Source of the DNA: Leclercia sp. LSNIH1
GTDB lineage: Bacteria; Pseudomonadota; Gammaproteobacteria; Enterobacterales; Enterobacteriaceae
Direction: 5' to 3'
Length of the DNA stretch: 64,000 nucleotides
Assembly: GCF_002902985.1 (NCBI RefSeq)
Contig: NZ_CP026167.1
Span: 992,001 to 1,056,000 of the forward strand
The translations under genes and the position numbers were made by a program. The first letter of the stretch is position 1. Every line of letters begins with the position of its first letter. This document shows, piece after piece, positions 36,532 through 48,881 of this stretch. The notes beneath the pieces were generated by a model. It was not told the origin of the DNA. It did not search any database and worked only from the letters and a program-made list of their open reading frames with translations.

Positions 36532-37221
36532 TTACTTCGCCGCCTGCATCGTCGCCCACCACGTCGCATCGGCTTCAATCTCGCCCTGCAGATTCACGTG
36601 GGGGTACGGTAATTTTTTCTGCTTCGCCACTCTGGCCAGCACCGGATAACCGCCTTCAAACAGCAGGCGCTGCTGCTCATCGTCCGGCAGCATGCTGTTC
36701 TCGCGTTTGTACATCCCGGCATTTTGCCGCTGACGCTGGGCTTCATACAGAATGAGGGCGGAGGCCACGGAGACGTTCAGCGACTGCACCATGCCGATCA
36801 TCGGAATGATGATGTCCTGATCCGCCAGATCTAAGGCTTCCTGAGTGATCCCCGTCTTCTCCTGACCCATCAGAATGCAGGTCGGGCGGGTGTAATCAAT
36901 TTCACGGAAATCGACGGCTTTGTCGGAAAGGTGGGTCGCCAGAATCTGCATGCCTCGCCCTTTCAGATGCGAAATGGCTTCGCCAATAGTGTTGTGGGCT
37001 TTGACCTGTACCCAGCTGTTGCTGCCTGCGGCAGCCGAGGCCATAGGACGCATCCGCGTCCCCTTCCAGACGGCGTGCACTTCATGCACGCCGACGGCAT
37101 CAGCGGTACGGACGATAGCAGCAACGTTATGAGGTTTATGCACCTGCTCCATGCACACCGTCAGATCGGGCTGACGCCTGGCAAGCATTTCGCAGATCCG
37201 GGCATAACGCGTTGAATTCAT
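36532..37221 (-). CDS. trmH: TrmH tRNA (Gm18) 2'-O-methyltransferase
   Basis: 229 aa SPOUT enzyme with the three motifs NVAAIVRTADAVG, ILMGQEKTGI and IPMIGMVQSLNVSVASA. It methylates G18 in the D-loop of tRNAs using SAM. It sits 3 bp before recG and 4 bp after spoT in the operon. Confidence 0.97.
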   Translation of the reverse strand: MNSTRYARICEMLARRQPDLTVCMEQVHKPHNVAAIVRTADAVGVHEVHAVWKGTRMRPMASAAAGSNSWVQVKAHNTIGEAISHLKGRGMQILATHLSDKAVDFREIDYTRPTCILMGQEKTGITQEALDLADQDIIIPMIGMVQSLNVSVASALILYEAQRQRQNAGMYKRENSMLPDDEQQRLLFEGGYPVLARVAKQKKLPYPHVNLQGEIEADATWWATMQAAK

Positions 37222-37225
37222 AAAA

Positions 37226-39337
37226 CTAGTTTCGGTTACGGGTGACTTTAATGACGTCAGCCATCACGCGGATTTTACGCATGATATTCGCCAGATGCAC
37301 ACGGTCCCGCGCGGTCAGACGAATAAAGGCGCTGTAGACACGGCCATCCTTCTCTTCGGTATTCAGGCTATGAATATTGGAAGAGGCGGTATTGATCGCC
37401 GCGGTCAGGTTCGCCAGCGCGCCCTGGTGGTTGAACATATCTACCTTGATCTCGGTGATAAATTCCTGCTCGGTCTCTTTATCCCACTCGACCGCCATAA
37501 ACTTCTCTGGCTCTTTCTGATAGCCGCGGATGTTACGACAGGATTCGTGATGGATAACCAGACCTTTACCCGGGCTGACGTGGGCGATAATTGGATCGCC
37601 AGGGATAGGGCGGCAGCACTTGGCAAAGGTGATCAGTACGCCGTCGGCGCCCTTGATCGGCAGGTGCCCATGGCTGGTTGATGACGGCTGCGGCACAGAG
37701 GTTTCGCCCTGCTGCAGGTTCTTCGCCACCACCACGCTCATCGCGTTGCCAAGACCGATCTCTGCCAGCAGGTCATCAAGCGAGGCGAGCTTCATACGCT
37801 CCAGCTCGTGCTGAATGCTCTCTTTCGGGATTTCAGCCAGCTTGCGGCTGCCACCCAACGCGTGGTTGAGCAGACGGCGACCCAGGCTGACGGAGTCATC
37901 GCGTTTGAGGTTCTTCAGCAGCTGACGGATCTTGGCGCGCGCTTTCGAGCTCACGACGAAGTTGAGCCACGCCGCGTTCGGACGCGCGCCTGGGGCAGTA
38001 ATGATTTCCACCGTCTGGCCGCTGGTCAATGGCTGTGACAGCGGGTAAGGCTGCCTGTCGACACGTGCCCCCACGCAGGCATGACCGATATCGGTATGCA
38101 CGGCGTAGGCGAAGTCGACCGGCGTGGCACCAGCAGGCAGCTCGACAATGCGCCCTTCTGGTGTGAAAACGTAAATCTCATCCGGGAAGAGATCGGATTT
38201 AACGCTCTCGATAAATTCAAACGAGCTACCGGCGCTCTGCTGCAGCTCCAGCAGGCTCTGCATCCAGCGCTGGGCGCGGATTTGCGCGGTAGTGCTGGTT
38301 TCGCCGTGCTCTTTGTAGGCCCAGTGCGCGGCAACACCCATCTCCGCCATCTGATCCATATCTTCGGTACGAATTTGCACCTCAACCGGCACGCCGTGCG
38401 GGCCAATCATCGAGGTGTGCAGAGACTGATATCCGTTCGCTTTTGGAATGGCGATATAGTCTTTCATTCGGCCCGGACGCGGCTTGTAGAGGCTGTGCAT
38501 CTGACCGAGCACGCGATAACAGGTGTCGGCGTCATGAACGATCACGCGGAAGGCGTAGATATCCATGATCGAGTGAAAACGCTGCTCTTTAAGCACCATT
38601 TTGCAGTAGATGGAGTACAAATGCTTTTCGCGACCGCTGACGCGACAGGGAATACCGGCTTCCTGCAAACGCCCTTCGATTTCCGAGAGGATCTTCTGAA
38701 TCATCTCCTTACGGTTGCCACGCGCGGCTTTCACCACCTCTTTGATCACACGGAAGCGGTTCGGGTACAACGCTTCAAAACCCAGCTCTTCCAGCTCGGT
38801 TTTAATGTGATGAATACCTAAACGGTGCGCCAGTGGGCTGTAGATTTCGAGGGTTTCACGGGCAATACGGCGACGTTTGTCCGGGCGAAGCGAGCCCAGC
38901 GTGCGCATATTGTGGGTACGGTCGGCAAGTTTGATCAGAATGACGCGGATATCCTGCACCATCGCCATGATCATCTTGCGAAAGTTTTCGGCCTGCGCCT
39001 CTTTCTTGTCGCGGAAATTCAGCTTGTCAAGCTTAGAGACCCCTTCCACCAGTTCGGCAACGCTTTTGCCAAACAGCTGTTCCATATCCTGGTAGGTGGC
39101 AGGGGTGTCTTCGATCACGTCATGCAGCAGGGCGGCCATCAGTGTTTCATAGTCGAGTTTCATCTCGGCCAGAATACAGGCCACCGCTACCGGGTGCGTG
39201 ATATAGGGTTCACCGCTTGAACGTGTCTGACCCTCGTGAGCGTCACGTGCAACGAGATACGCCTGCTGGAGACGTTTAATCTGATCTACCGGCAGGTAGG
39301 TTTGAATCAGTTGATTCAGGCTTTCAAACAGATACAA
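37226..39337 (-). CDS. spoT: SpoT bifunctional (p)ppGpp synthetase/hydrolase
   Basis: 703 aa. Domains in order: HD hydrolase (residues about 45-144, HDVIEDT), synthetase (about 200-350), TGS (about 385-446), helical/CC region and C-terminal ACT (about 628-702). It sets ppGpp levels under carbon, fatty-acid and other starvation. It starts 19 bp after rpoZ. Confidence 0.97.
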   Translation of the reverse strand: MYLFESLNQLIQTYLPVDQIKRLQQAYLVARDAHEGQTRSSGEPYITHPVAVACILAEMKLDYETLMAALLHDVIEDTPATYQDMEQLFGKSVAELVEGVSKLDKLNFRDKKEAQAENFRKMIMAMVQDIRVILIKLADRTHNMRTLGSLRPDKRRRIARETLEIYSPLAHRLGIHHIKTELEELGFEALYPNRFRVIKEVVKAARGNRKEMIQKILSEIEGRLQEAGIPCRVSGREKHLYSIYCKMVLKEQRFHSIMDIYAFRVIVHDADTCYRVLGQMHSLYKPRPGRMKDYIAIPKANGYQSLHTSMIGPHGVPVEVQIRTEDMDQMAEMGVAAHWAYKEHGETSTTAQIRAQRWMQSLLELQQSAGSSFEFIESVKSDLFPDEIYVFTPEGRIVELPAGATPVDFAYAVHTDIGHACVGARVDRQPYPLSQPLTSGQTVEIITAPGARPNAAWLNFVVSSKARAKIRQLLKNLKRDDSVSLGRRLLNHALGGSRKLAEIPKESIQHELERMKLASLDDLLAEIGLGNAMSVVVAKNLQQGETSVPQPSSTSHGHLPIKGADGVLITFAKCCRPIPGDPIIAHVSPGKGLVIHHESCRNIRGYQKEPEKFMAVEWDKETEQEFITEIKVDMFNHQGALANLTAAINTASSNIHSLNTEEKDGRVYSAFIRLTARDRVHLANIMRKIRVMADVIKVTRNRN

Positions 39338-39356
39338 GGGCGACCCGCAGGTTTAA

Positions 39357-39632
39357 TTAACGACGACCTTCAGCAATGGCGGTAACGGCCTGCAGTTCTG
39401 CGGCTTCCTGCTCTTGCTGCTCCTGGCGCTCACGAACATCGAGGATCTGGCTGTTGATCAGGCCTTCTTCGATTTCGCGCAGTGCGATAACGGTAGTTTT
39501 ATCGTTTTCTTCCGGTACCAGTGGATCTTTACCGCCTGACTGCATCTGACGAGCGCGACGCGCGGCGACCAGCACCAGGTCAAAACGGTTACCAATTTTC
39601 TCTACAGCGTCCTGAACAGTTACGCGTGCCAT
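39357..39632 (-). CDS. rpoZ: RpoZ, RNA polymerase omega subunit
   Basis: 91 aa, the E. coli length, with the [20 protein letters not shown] start. Omega binds beta' and forms part of ppGpp site 1. It precedes spoT. Confidence 0.97.
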   Translation of the reverse strand: MARVTVQDAVEKIGNRFDLVLVAARRARQMQSGGKDPLVPEENDKTTVIALREIEEGLINSQILDVRERQEQQEQEAAELQAVTAIAEGRR

Positions 39633-39686
39633 ACTTAAAATGCTCCACAGATGAAGAAATGACTGGGCATGATACTGAATGTGGGT

Positions 39687-42845
<3,159 letters not shown>

Positions 42846-42925
42846 GTTACCCCCAGAAATAAGAGCGTCAGGGTAACGTTTTGTGCTCTGGCTCACGATT
42901 TAGATTTTCTTGTGCGATCGAATAT

Positions 42926-42944
42926 GCATTAGATTATCTAATGC
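42926..42944. promoter_or_regulatory. Palindrome upstream of yicG
   Basis: GCATTAGA-TTA-TCTAATGC is a perfect 8-bp dyad 81 bp upstream of the yicG start. The half-site GCATTAGATTA recurs at 42991. It could be an operator; the regulator is unknown. Confidence 0.4.
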
Positions 42945-43010
42945 CAATTTGGCTTAAAGAGGGCTATTACATGTTTTTAACATAGATATTGCATTAGATT
43001 AATTTGGCCT

Positions 43011-44948
43011 TTAACGCTGCTGGGGGCTAAAAATCTGCCGGAACATCGGCACCAGCATCTTATTCCCGGTTTCGCTGAGGTGGTTATCGTCGAAATACCA
43101 TGGTTGTAAATTCTTACTGCCCATGCAGCGGCCCGCCGTACAGAGCCAGGCGGTGGGATCGAGCACCTGAACGCCACACTGTTTTGCCGCCCGCGCCTGC
43201 GCCTGCAAAATAACGGCGTTTTGTTTGGCGTAAGTCGCGACGGGTATGGATAAGTCGTGCGTGGTTTTCCCGGTCATCAGGCGATGAGATAACGTGCGGG
43301 GAACGTTTTGCGCCATCTCGGGGATCGGATTCACCAGATAAACAGGACGCGTACTGTTGAGCGAGCATGCCATATCAACGATGGCATCAGAGTACTGACG
43401 CAGGTAGTCCTGCTTGTTTTGCTGCCCGGCCCCGAAGGTGACAAGCTGCTTTTCGGCATAGTGCGTCAGGCGGTTCACAATCACCACCGGTACGTCCGGC
43501 GCGTAATCCTTCAGCCTTGAAGGGAGAGAGCGGTTAAATTCCCCGCATCGATTGCGCGCCCCCAGTTCGCCCCTTGCCAGCGTCGGACAGCCAGAGTAGG
43601 TGATCCCGATAACAGAGCCCCTACCTTGCGCCGCTTCTGCCAGCGCGGTTGCGGTGGCTTCCGCATGGCTGTCGCCAATGATGATGGCGACGGGCTTCCC
43701 TGTGCCATAGGCGCTCAGGTGCGTTTTAGGATTGGCAGCGTAGTTTTTGTTGGTGGCTTCCAGCGCGATTTTATTGACGAGCGGGTCGGGCTGGCTGACC
43801 ACGATCTGGTTTTTCACCAGAAAGCTGAACAGCCAGGCGACACCTACGCAGGCAAAGAGGATCAACCAGAAAGCGCGGCTTGAACGCTGGCTAAGGTAAT
43901 TTTTGCCGGGTTGCTCAATCAGCACCCACGACAGCCAGCCGATGGCGAAGGAGAGCGCAATCGCGCTCATGACCCACAGCCCGTTGTGCTGCTTTCCGCT
44001 GTAGAGCAGAACCACCGCCACAGGCCAGTGCCATAAATAGACGGAGTACGAGCTCAGCCCCGCCCAGCGAAAATTACGGTCGAACAGGCTCACCAGCGGC
44101 TGGTAGTCGCTGTAGATCACCAGCATCGCGCCCGCGATGGGCAGTAAGGTCAGCGGTCCTGGCCAGGCATGCTCAGCGGTGATGAAAAAGAGTGACAGCA
44201 GGATCAGCGCGTAACCCGCGATTGCCGCAACCGGGCGAAGCATCAACGGCATCGCAAAGCGCTGTGAGGCATACCACACCAGCCCACCGCATAACATCTC
44301 CCAGGCGCGATAAGGCATCAGGTAGAAGCTGGTGGCCGCAGCGTTGGGCGTGTGGGTGACACTCACGATAAACGACGCAACGGTGAGTATGGCCAGGCAT
44401 AAACCGGTGTTCAGTTTTTTTCTGAGGGGATAGAGCCCCATCATAATGAAGGGTAACACCAGATAAAATTGCCATTCGACGGACAATGACCAGGTATGTA
44501 AAAACCAGTTCTCATGGGAGTCGGGAGCAAAATAGTCCCCGGACTCTTTGTTAAGTTTCAGATTGGATATAAATAAGGCAGCATAGCCAATATAATTTCC
44601 GAGTTTCTGGTACTCATTTGTTGGCAACCAGAAAAAGGTCGTCGCGGCGACAATCAGACACATCGCCAGCAGCGCGGGAATTATTCTTTTACAGCGCGCG
44701 GCATAAAACTGAATAAGGTTGAAGCTATTTCGCTCAAGGCCTGTGGCGATGATTTTGGTCATCAAGAAGCCGGAGATAACGAAAAACACATCCACACCAG
44801 CGAAACCGCCGGGCAGCAGGGTGGCAGTAAAGTGATAAAACACTACAGAAAGAATGGCTATTCCGCGCAGCAGGTTAATGTCCTGCCGGAAATCGCGGTC
44901 AACTGAGAGGCTGGAGGCTTCCTCTAAGGATAAGTTGATGTTTGCCAT
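43011..44948 (-). CDS. OafA/YrhL-type acyltransferase with C-terminal SGNH domain
   Basis: ATG 44948 (AGGAAACATA upstream) gives 645 aa. Residues about 15-345 are a ten-helix acyltransferase-3 domain (INLLRGIAILSVVFYHF; FAGVDVFFVISGFLMTKII). Residues about 415-640 are a periplasmic SGNH domain with IIGDSHAEA (Ser of GDS near 424) and the DDNH dyad near 622. Such enzymes O-acetylate surface sugars such as O-antigen. It replaces dinD, which sits between yicG and yicC in E. coli. The acceptor is unknown. Confidence 0.9.
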   Translation of the reverse strand: MANINLSLEEASSLSVDRDFRQDINLLRGIAILSVVFYHFTATLLPGGFAGVDVFFVISGFLMTKIIATGLERNSFNLIQFYAARCKRIIPALLAMCLIVAATTFFWLPTNEYQKLGNYIGYAALFISNLKLNKESGDYFAPDSHENWFLHTWSLSVEWQFYLVLPFIMMGLYPLRKKLNTGLCLAILTVASFIVSVTHTPNAAATSFYLMPYRAWEMLCGGLVWYASQRFAMPLMLRPVAAIAGYALILLSLFFITAEHAWPGPLTLLPIAGAMLVIYSDYQPLVSLFDRNFRWAGLSSYSVYLWHWPVAVVLLYSGKQHNGLWVMSAIALSFAIGWLSWVLIEQPGKNYLSQRSSRAFWLILFACVGVAWLFSFLVKNQIVVSQPDPLVNKIALEATNKNYAANPKTHLSAYGTGKPVAIIIGDSHAEATATALAEAAQGRGSVIGITYSGCPTLARGELGARNRCGEFNRSLPSRLKDYAPDVPVVIVNRLTHYAEKQLVTFGAGQQNKQDYLRQYSDAIVDMACSLNSTRPVYLVNPIPEMAQNVPRTLSHRLMTGKTTHDLSIPVATYAKQNAVILQAQARAAKQCGVQVLDPTAWLCTAGRCMGSKNLQPWYFDDNHLSETGNKMLVPMFRQIFSPQQR

Positions 44949-45073
44949 TATGTTTCCTGAGAGGAAAGATAAGAATATTGAGTGCGGCGTGCATTCTAAC
45001 AAAAATAGGAAAGGAGTTCTTATATTCTGATGCGCAGGTGGGATTCAGGACATACTTAAAGCCGTTAATTGAC

Positions 45074-45096
45074 AATGGTCCCTTAGCGGGACCATT
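45074..45096 (-). terminator. Stem-loop, probably the original yicC terminator
   Basis: AATGGTCCC-(TTAGC)-GGGACCATT is a perfect 9-bp hairpin about 30 bp outside attL on the host side. Before the island entered, it would have stood just after the yicC stop. No long T-run follows. Confidence 0.55.
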
Positions 45097-45125
45097 AATT
45101 GCGAAAAACGCGCGCTAATGTTTAT

Positions 45126-45144
45126 TCGATATTCTGAATCTGTT
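45126..45144. repeat. attL core
   Basis: TCGATATTCTGAATCTGTT equals the copy at 59133-59151; with TTA upstream the match is 22 of 23. On the minus strand it reads as the last codons of yicC (QIQNIE) followed here by TAA, so this is the displaced host end of the gene. Confidence 0.93.
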
Positions 45145-45206
45145 TATTGAGTAGGTGGGCTTAAGTCGCATGGTTACTGAATTTCATGTAATGCGTTTTT
45201 TCATTA

Positions 45207-45227
45207 GGTACACCCTTGTGTACACGG
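45207..45227. promoter_or_regulatory. Integrase arm-type sites, left end
   Basis: AGGTACACCC and GTGTACACGG, 65-85 bp inside attL, match the GTGTACACCT repeats at the right end (58968-59021). Confidence 0.7.
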
Positions 45228-45273
45228 ATTTTTAAAGTGCTCTGGTTTTTGAGCATCAACTGAGACCTATGTT

Positions 45274-46416
45274 TTATAGGTTTGGTATGAAGCCCTCTAT
45301 CCTCAACGTAGTGATCACACCCCGGATGAGAAATGAGTTCGAAAACTTAGCTGTGTATGTCCTTGCGCCTTCTTCTATAGGTTGAAGCATCCCACGCTCG
45401 ATCAGCTTACCAATCTGATAAGTTATCTGCGGCCCCTTAAGCTCTGGGAGAACATCCTTCAAATCGCCTGCTTTTATGGTGCCTTTTTCCACGGCTCTTT
45501 TTAGCACCTTCGCTTCAAGGTCATTAATAAGACCGCGTTCAACGGAATAATCTACAGCCGGGTATAAAATCTTCGAGCTGAGGAAGCTTAGGTTGGTTAA
45601 CTGGTCAACTTTTTTTAGTTCTACAGATATCCCAGACAGTACATATAGGCACCATCTTTCCAGCCCGTCTTCTGTGCCTTTATCTGCCTCACCCAGCATG
45701 GTGTAGTAACGTTCTCGGTCGTTACAGAAGACTGCTGTAGGATTTAGCACCCGGCCACCAGCCTGCACATTAAAGCCGTACTTAATTAACAGTGCGTAGG
45801 TTAGTAAGCGGACTGTTCGACCATTACCATTCCCGAATGGGTGGATCCAACCAAAACGATGGTGAGCCAGAGCTATCTTCATCAGGTCATATTTTGGTTT
45901 ATCTGCACGATTAATAAAGGCAGTCAATTCTTCCATGTACCCTGGCACCAGCATGTGTTCGGGTGGAAGGTGTGCCGATTGTGCGATACTTACGTTGTGT
46001 TGGCGATATGCTCCGGGGGTTTTGTCGCCCTCTCGATCCAGCCCCAATACAGCAAGACTGTGCAGCTCCCTGATAAAGTGCTCAGTTATTGGTTCACCGT
46101 TTTTAAAATGCTGGTCGATGAATTCCATCGCTTCTTCGATGTTGTAAATCTCTTTCAACTGGTCAGTGGAACTGCTGGTGCCCTCAACCTTACTTTCAAC
46201 GTAATCGGCAAGAGTTGTGTGGTTCCCCTCGATACGGGCTGAGCCTAGACTTTCAAGCATGTGAAAAACATCTTTTAACTGGACGAACAAAATCGGGTGC
46301 ACGTCAGTTTCAAGCCTTAGGTGCCTAAGTAGCTCCAGCTCAGTTAGAACGTCAACTAACGGTGAGTCGAATTCAGGATTTATCAGGCCAAGCTCGAAGT
46401 GATTGAAGGTCGCCAT
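45274..46416 (-). CDS. Fic-domain AMPylating enzyme, class II autoinhibited
   Basis: 380 aa. The inhibitory helix motif SARIEGN (S/TxxxEG, residues about 58-64) lies N-terminal to the Fic core. The catalytic motif HPFGNGNGR begins near residue 192. A C-terminal winged-helix domain (about 290-375) follows, as in SoFic-type proteins. It probably transfers AMP to a protein hydroxyl when the inhibitory Glu is displaced. No separate antitoxin is needed or seen. As the outermost gene at the attL side it looks like cargo. Confidence 0.92.
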   Translation of the reverse strand: MATFNHFELGLINPEFDSPLVDVLTELELLRHLRLETDVHPILFVQLKDVFHMLESLGSARIEGNHTTLADYVESKVEGTSSSTDQLKEIYNIEEAMEFIDQHFKNGEPITEHFIRELHSLAVLGLDREGDKTPGAYRQHNVSIAQSAHLPPEHMLVPGYMEELTAFINRADKPKYDLMKIALAHHRFGWIHPFGNGNGRTVRLLTYALLIKYGFNVQAGGRVLNPTAVFCNDRERYYTMLGEADKGTEDGLERWCLYVLSGISVELKKVDQLTNLSFLSSKILYPAVDYSVERGLINDLEAKVLKRAVEKGTIKAGDLKDVLPELKGPQITYQIGKLIERGMLQPIEEGARTYTAKFSNSFLIRGVITTLRIEGFIPNL

Positions 46417-46442
46417 AGTTTAATTATCTAAAATGCCGTGTA

Positions 46443-46543
46443 TGCGTTATCTCAAAATCTACACGAAAAAACCTTTTCTATCCACCAGTTGTGGGTCATA
46501 TGTACATGTGGTTATCTCAAATAACGCATTGTGAACATCTCAA
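46443..46543. promoter_or_regulatory. Divergent promoter region with TATCTCAAA repeats
   Basis: The motif (T/C)ATCTCAAA occurs three times (near 46449, 46513 and 46536). TGCGTTAT (46443) is mirrored by ATAACGCA (46521). It lies between the Fic gene and a plus-strand gene and could be a shared operator. Confidence 0.4.
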
Positions 46544-46620
46544 AAAAGAGGAAACTTGAGCTTGCTATTTTCGCTCTTATTGTATGATACCTCTATCCCA
46601 CAATAAGGAATCAGCCAGCC

Positions 46621-46980
46621 ATGAGAATGACCAACCGCAAAAAAGAGATACTCAGCTACTTTGAACCTGATAGCCTCGATTGGGTTACTGGTGAGATTGG
46701 TGCGCCGCCGTTCGATGTGTCGGGCGTGGCCTACCTTCTTCATGGCATGGCGTCGTTCGATAAGCGCCACCAGCACGAATCAACCCGGCGAACTCTTGAA
46801 AGTATGGTTGCTGGTGGGTTGCTTGAGCGTGTGACGGTGTATGAGTCTCGTCAGGTACGGCGTGGCGGTGAAACCAGCGCAACGGTCGTGCGCTACGGTT
46901 TACCGGGACAGTGTGCCGTTGTGCGAGATAGTGGCGGCGCTGATAACGCAATATCAGGTGAATACATGCGGGTCAGTTAA
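46621..46980 (+). CDS. Small protein of unknown function, winged-helix-like
   Basis: 119 aa after AATAAGGAATCAGCCAGCC; ATG 46627 is an alternative start. The sequence (KKEILSYFE, then ESTRRTLESMVAGGLLERV) resembles the helix pattern of a small winged-helix DNA-binding protein, but no family is recognised. It is the only clear plus-strand gene in the element and overlaps the next gene tail-to-tail by 8 bp. Confidence 0.6.
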   Translation: MRMTNRKKEILSYFEPDSLDWVTGEIGAPPFDVSGVAYLLHGMASFDKRHQHESTRRTLESMVAGGLLERVTVYESRQVRRGGETSATVVRYGLPGQCAVVRDSGGADNAISGEYMRVS

Positions 46981-47515
46981 GAGCCTGCAATCTGTTGTTA
47001 ATGTTGTCCAGGTCGTAAACCCGGCGTTCAATATCCAGCATCAGGAAATTGTGGATCTCGGCCTGCTCAGGATTATCAGACTCTCTGGCCTGTAATAGCA
47101 ATTCATTGTATCCATGCAAGCCGCCTGAGTTTTCCGCCGGGGTGGTGCCTTTCCCACGCAGGCAGCTAATGGGCTGATTACTCGTATCGTGTGTTTGCTT
47201 CTCCAGCACAATGACGCAATCCCACCAGTCGCCAAAGTCATACGTGTAAACCAGCTTGTCACCCTCATTCTGGAGCGCTGCCCATAGTGGTGTGATTGCC
47301 GCGTTACCCATGCTTTCACCCTCACCCCATACGCGATACTCGCTACCTAGATCACCTTTACGGCCTTTCTCGAACATATACAGATGTTCGTCATTCCAGC
47401 CAAAAGCCAACTGGATCACCGCGTGAAGTTCACTAAAGGGGATTTGCTCTGGAACCAGCACACGCCGCCATATTGGTGGTTTGCTGTCTCGGATGGTTAT
47501 CTTTAGCTGGTACAT
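46973..47515 (-). CDS. pRiA4b ORF-3-like protein
   Basis: ATG 47515 gives 180 aa with the family signature YQLKITIRDSKPPIWRRVLV at the start, then LHAVIQLAFGW and YTYDFGDWWDCVIVLE. The family is common on plasmids and mobile elements and its function is not established. A longer reading to 47563 has no supporting family sequence. Confidence 0.85.
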   Translation of the reverse strand: MYQLKITIRDSKPPIWRRVLVPEQIPFSELHAVIQLAFGWNDEHLYMFEKGRKGDLGSEYRVWGEGESMGNAAITPLWAALQNEGDKLVYTYDFGDWWDCVIVLEKQTHDTSNQPISCLRGKGTTPAENSGGLHGYNELLLQARESDNPEQAEIHNFLMLDIERRVYDLDNINNRLQALN

Positions 47516-47635
47516 GCAAATCCTGAATAAATGCGAATCGGAAGGATAACGATACTGACGCACTCACAATTCTGTAAAGGTGAATAAAGGTAATTTGCTT
47601 AATACGCATAAGTTACATGTGGAATAATCCCATAT

Positions 47636-47821
47636 CTACCTGCGCGGCGCTGGCTTCTTCCACTGGTAGGCAGGCGCTCGCATCATCTCCCCGAACCGTT
47701 TACGCCGGGCAATATCATCAGTGACGCTGCGCTGTATCTCTCTCTGGTCGGCTGCTGTAATGCTGTGGCCTGAATACTCCAGTTCTGCGACTGTCAGGGC
47801 GGCTATTTGCTGCGGGGTCAT
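47636..47821 (-). CDS. Small hypothetical protein
   Basis: 61 aa, highly charged, with a basic C-terminus (YQWKKPAPRR). Start ATG 47821. Not recognised. It lies between the pRiA4b-like gene and a 437-bp gene-free stretch. Confidence 0.5.
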   Translation of the reverse strand: MTPQQIAALTVAELEYSGHSITAADQREIQRSVTDDIARRKRFGEMMRAPAYQWKKPAPRR

Positions 47822-48258
47822 TGTGTGGCCTCTCCGTTCTGCTGCGTACCTACTGTGTACCTACTGCCAGCCAGTGAGTAAATCACGTTTACCCTGTCGT
47901 GATGTGCGTACCCCATTTTAACCCCGATTTGCATGGTAAGCCCCTGAATTACTGCGCCTCTGTACCTGAAAAAGTTTTCTAACCTGCGGCGGTGCAAAGG
48001 TAGGTTAGGCGGCGGTCCTTTATAGCGAGAGGTCTGAGCTCTTTACCCGCCCCTTGCCCTTGTTTGAATTTTATTTTTCGCGGGTATAAACATTCGATGA
48101 GGCGGGCAGTCCGTAAGGCTCAGGGTTGCAGAGATTTGGCCTCCCCCTCCCGATGATAGTTTATTGCTTGATGTGGACGGCTTGCTATATTGGCGGCGAA
48201 TGCAAATTGTCGCAGAAGTCTATCCCGTTCCCTGACGCCCTTTGCGGGCGTTTTGCTT
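47822..48258. other. Gene-free stretch with possible plus-strand transcript
   Basis: No credible minus-strand gene. Features: direct repeats TACCTACTG (47847-47866 region), a GC-rich GGCGGCGGTCC near 48010, a promoter-like TTGAAT (48064) with TATAAA (48085), and a plus-strand terminator at 48235-48260. Together they suggest a small RNA of about 165 nt or part of a packaging region; neither is proved. Confidence 0.35.
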
Positions 48259-48260
48259 TT
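48235..48260 (+). terminator. Plus-strand intrinsic terminator
   Basis: ACGCCC-TTTGC-GGGCGT followed by TTTGCTTTT. It directly faces the stop codon of the minus-strand gene at 48259. Confidence 0.7.
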
Positions 48261-48870
48261 ACAGAGTCAGGCCAATACCTTTGGCTGCTTTCCCCGTCTT
48301 ACGCTCAATCACGCCCGTGATTCTATCTACTACCGGACTGAATGCCTGCCAGTAAGCCATTTCCATTGCTGACAACTCTGCCCGCTTCCTGTCAAACGTA
48401 GCCCAGCGCATCCCCTTTGGTTTCGGGAACATGCGAATGTCATTAAACAGATTATTGGTAAGGTCATTGTTGCCCCATATCGCGTATCGCTGCTGGCGTA
48501 TCTTCATGCGCATCCTGTCCAGTCTGTCGGCGCTCTGGCTTTTATAGTGAAGTTTCCAGCACGCCCGGCAGCCAATATCTTTCTTGCCGATATACAGCTT
48601 TGCAGCCCGTTTCATACAGTGGGGACAAACGTACCATTCCCGGACGCCATACCCGGCCTTCGTGGTTGTGGTGCGAATAGCCCGCGTCACGCCGTTGATT
48701 GTCATGGCGTAGCTGTCGGCTTGCCTGAAGGTATACAACGTTCCGCTTTCGGTCTGGGTATAAAGCTGCGTACCCGGTTCAGCATCCGCCAGCCTGCTAC
48801 GCATGTGCGAAAGGAATGGCAACCCTATGCGGGGCAGGTCGGTGGTATAGCTGCGCGTTCTGTCTCTCAC
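48259..48870 (-). CDS. Unknown protein with zinc-ribbon motif
   Basis: 203 aa. A CPHC...CRAC pair (residues about 82-100) forms a zinc ribbon. The C-terminal half is basic and helical (DRLDRMRMKIRQQRYAIWG). The N-terminus is beta-like. It may be a nucleic-acid-binding protein of the element. Homologues are familiar as hypothetical proteins in enterobacterial islands, without function. Confidence 0.65.
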   Translation of the reverse strand: MRDRTRSYTTDLPRIGLPFLSHMRSRLADAEPGTQLYTQTESGTLYTFRQADSYAMTINGVTRAIRTTTTKAGYGVREWYVCPHCMKRAAKLYIGKKDIGCRACWKLHYKSQSADRLDRMRMKIRQQRYAIWGNNDLTNNLFNDIRMFPKPKGMRWATFDRKRAELSAMEMAYWQAFSPVVDRITGVIERKTGKAAKGIGLTL

Positions 48871-48881
48871 TGGCTGGCCTC

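Noticed and set aside
48000..48030. A lambda-type cos site at GGCGGCGGTCC
   Set aside because: Only GGCGGCG matches the lambda overhang; kept as a weak lead, not as a feature.
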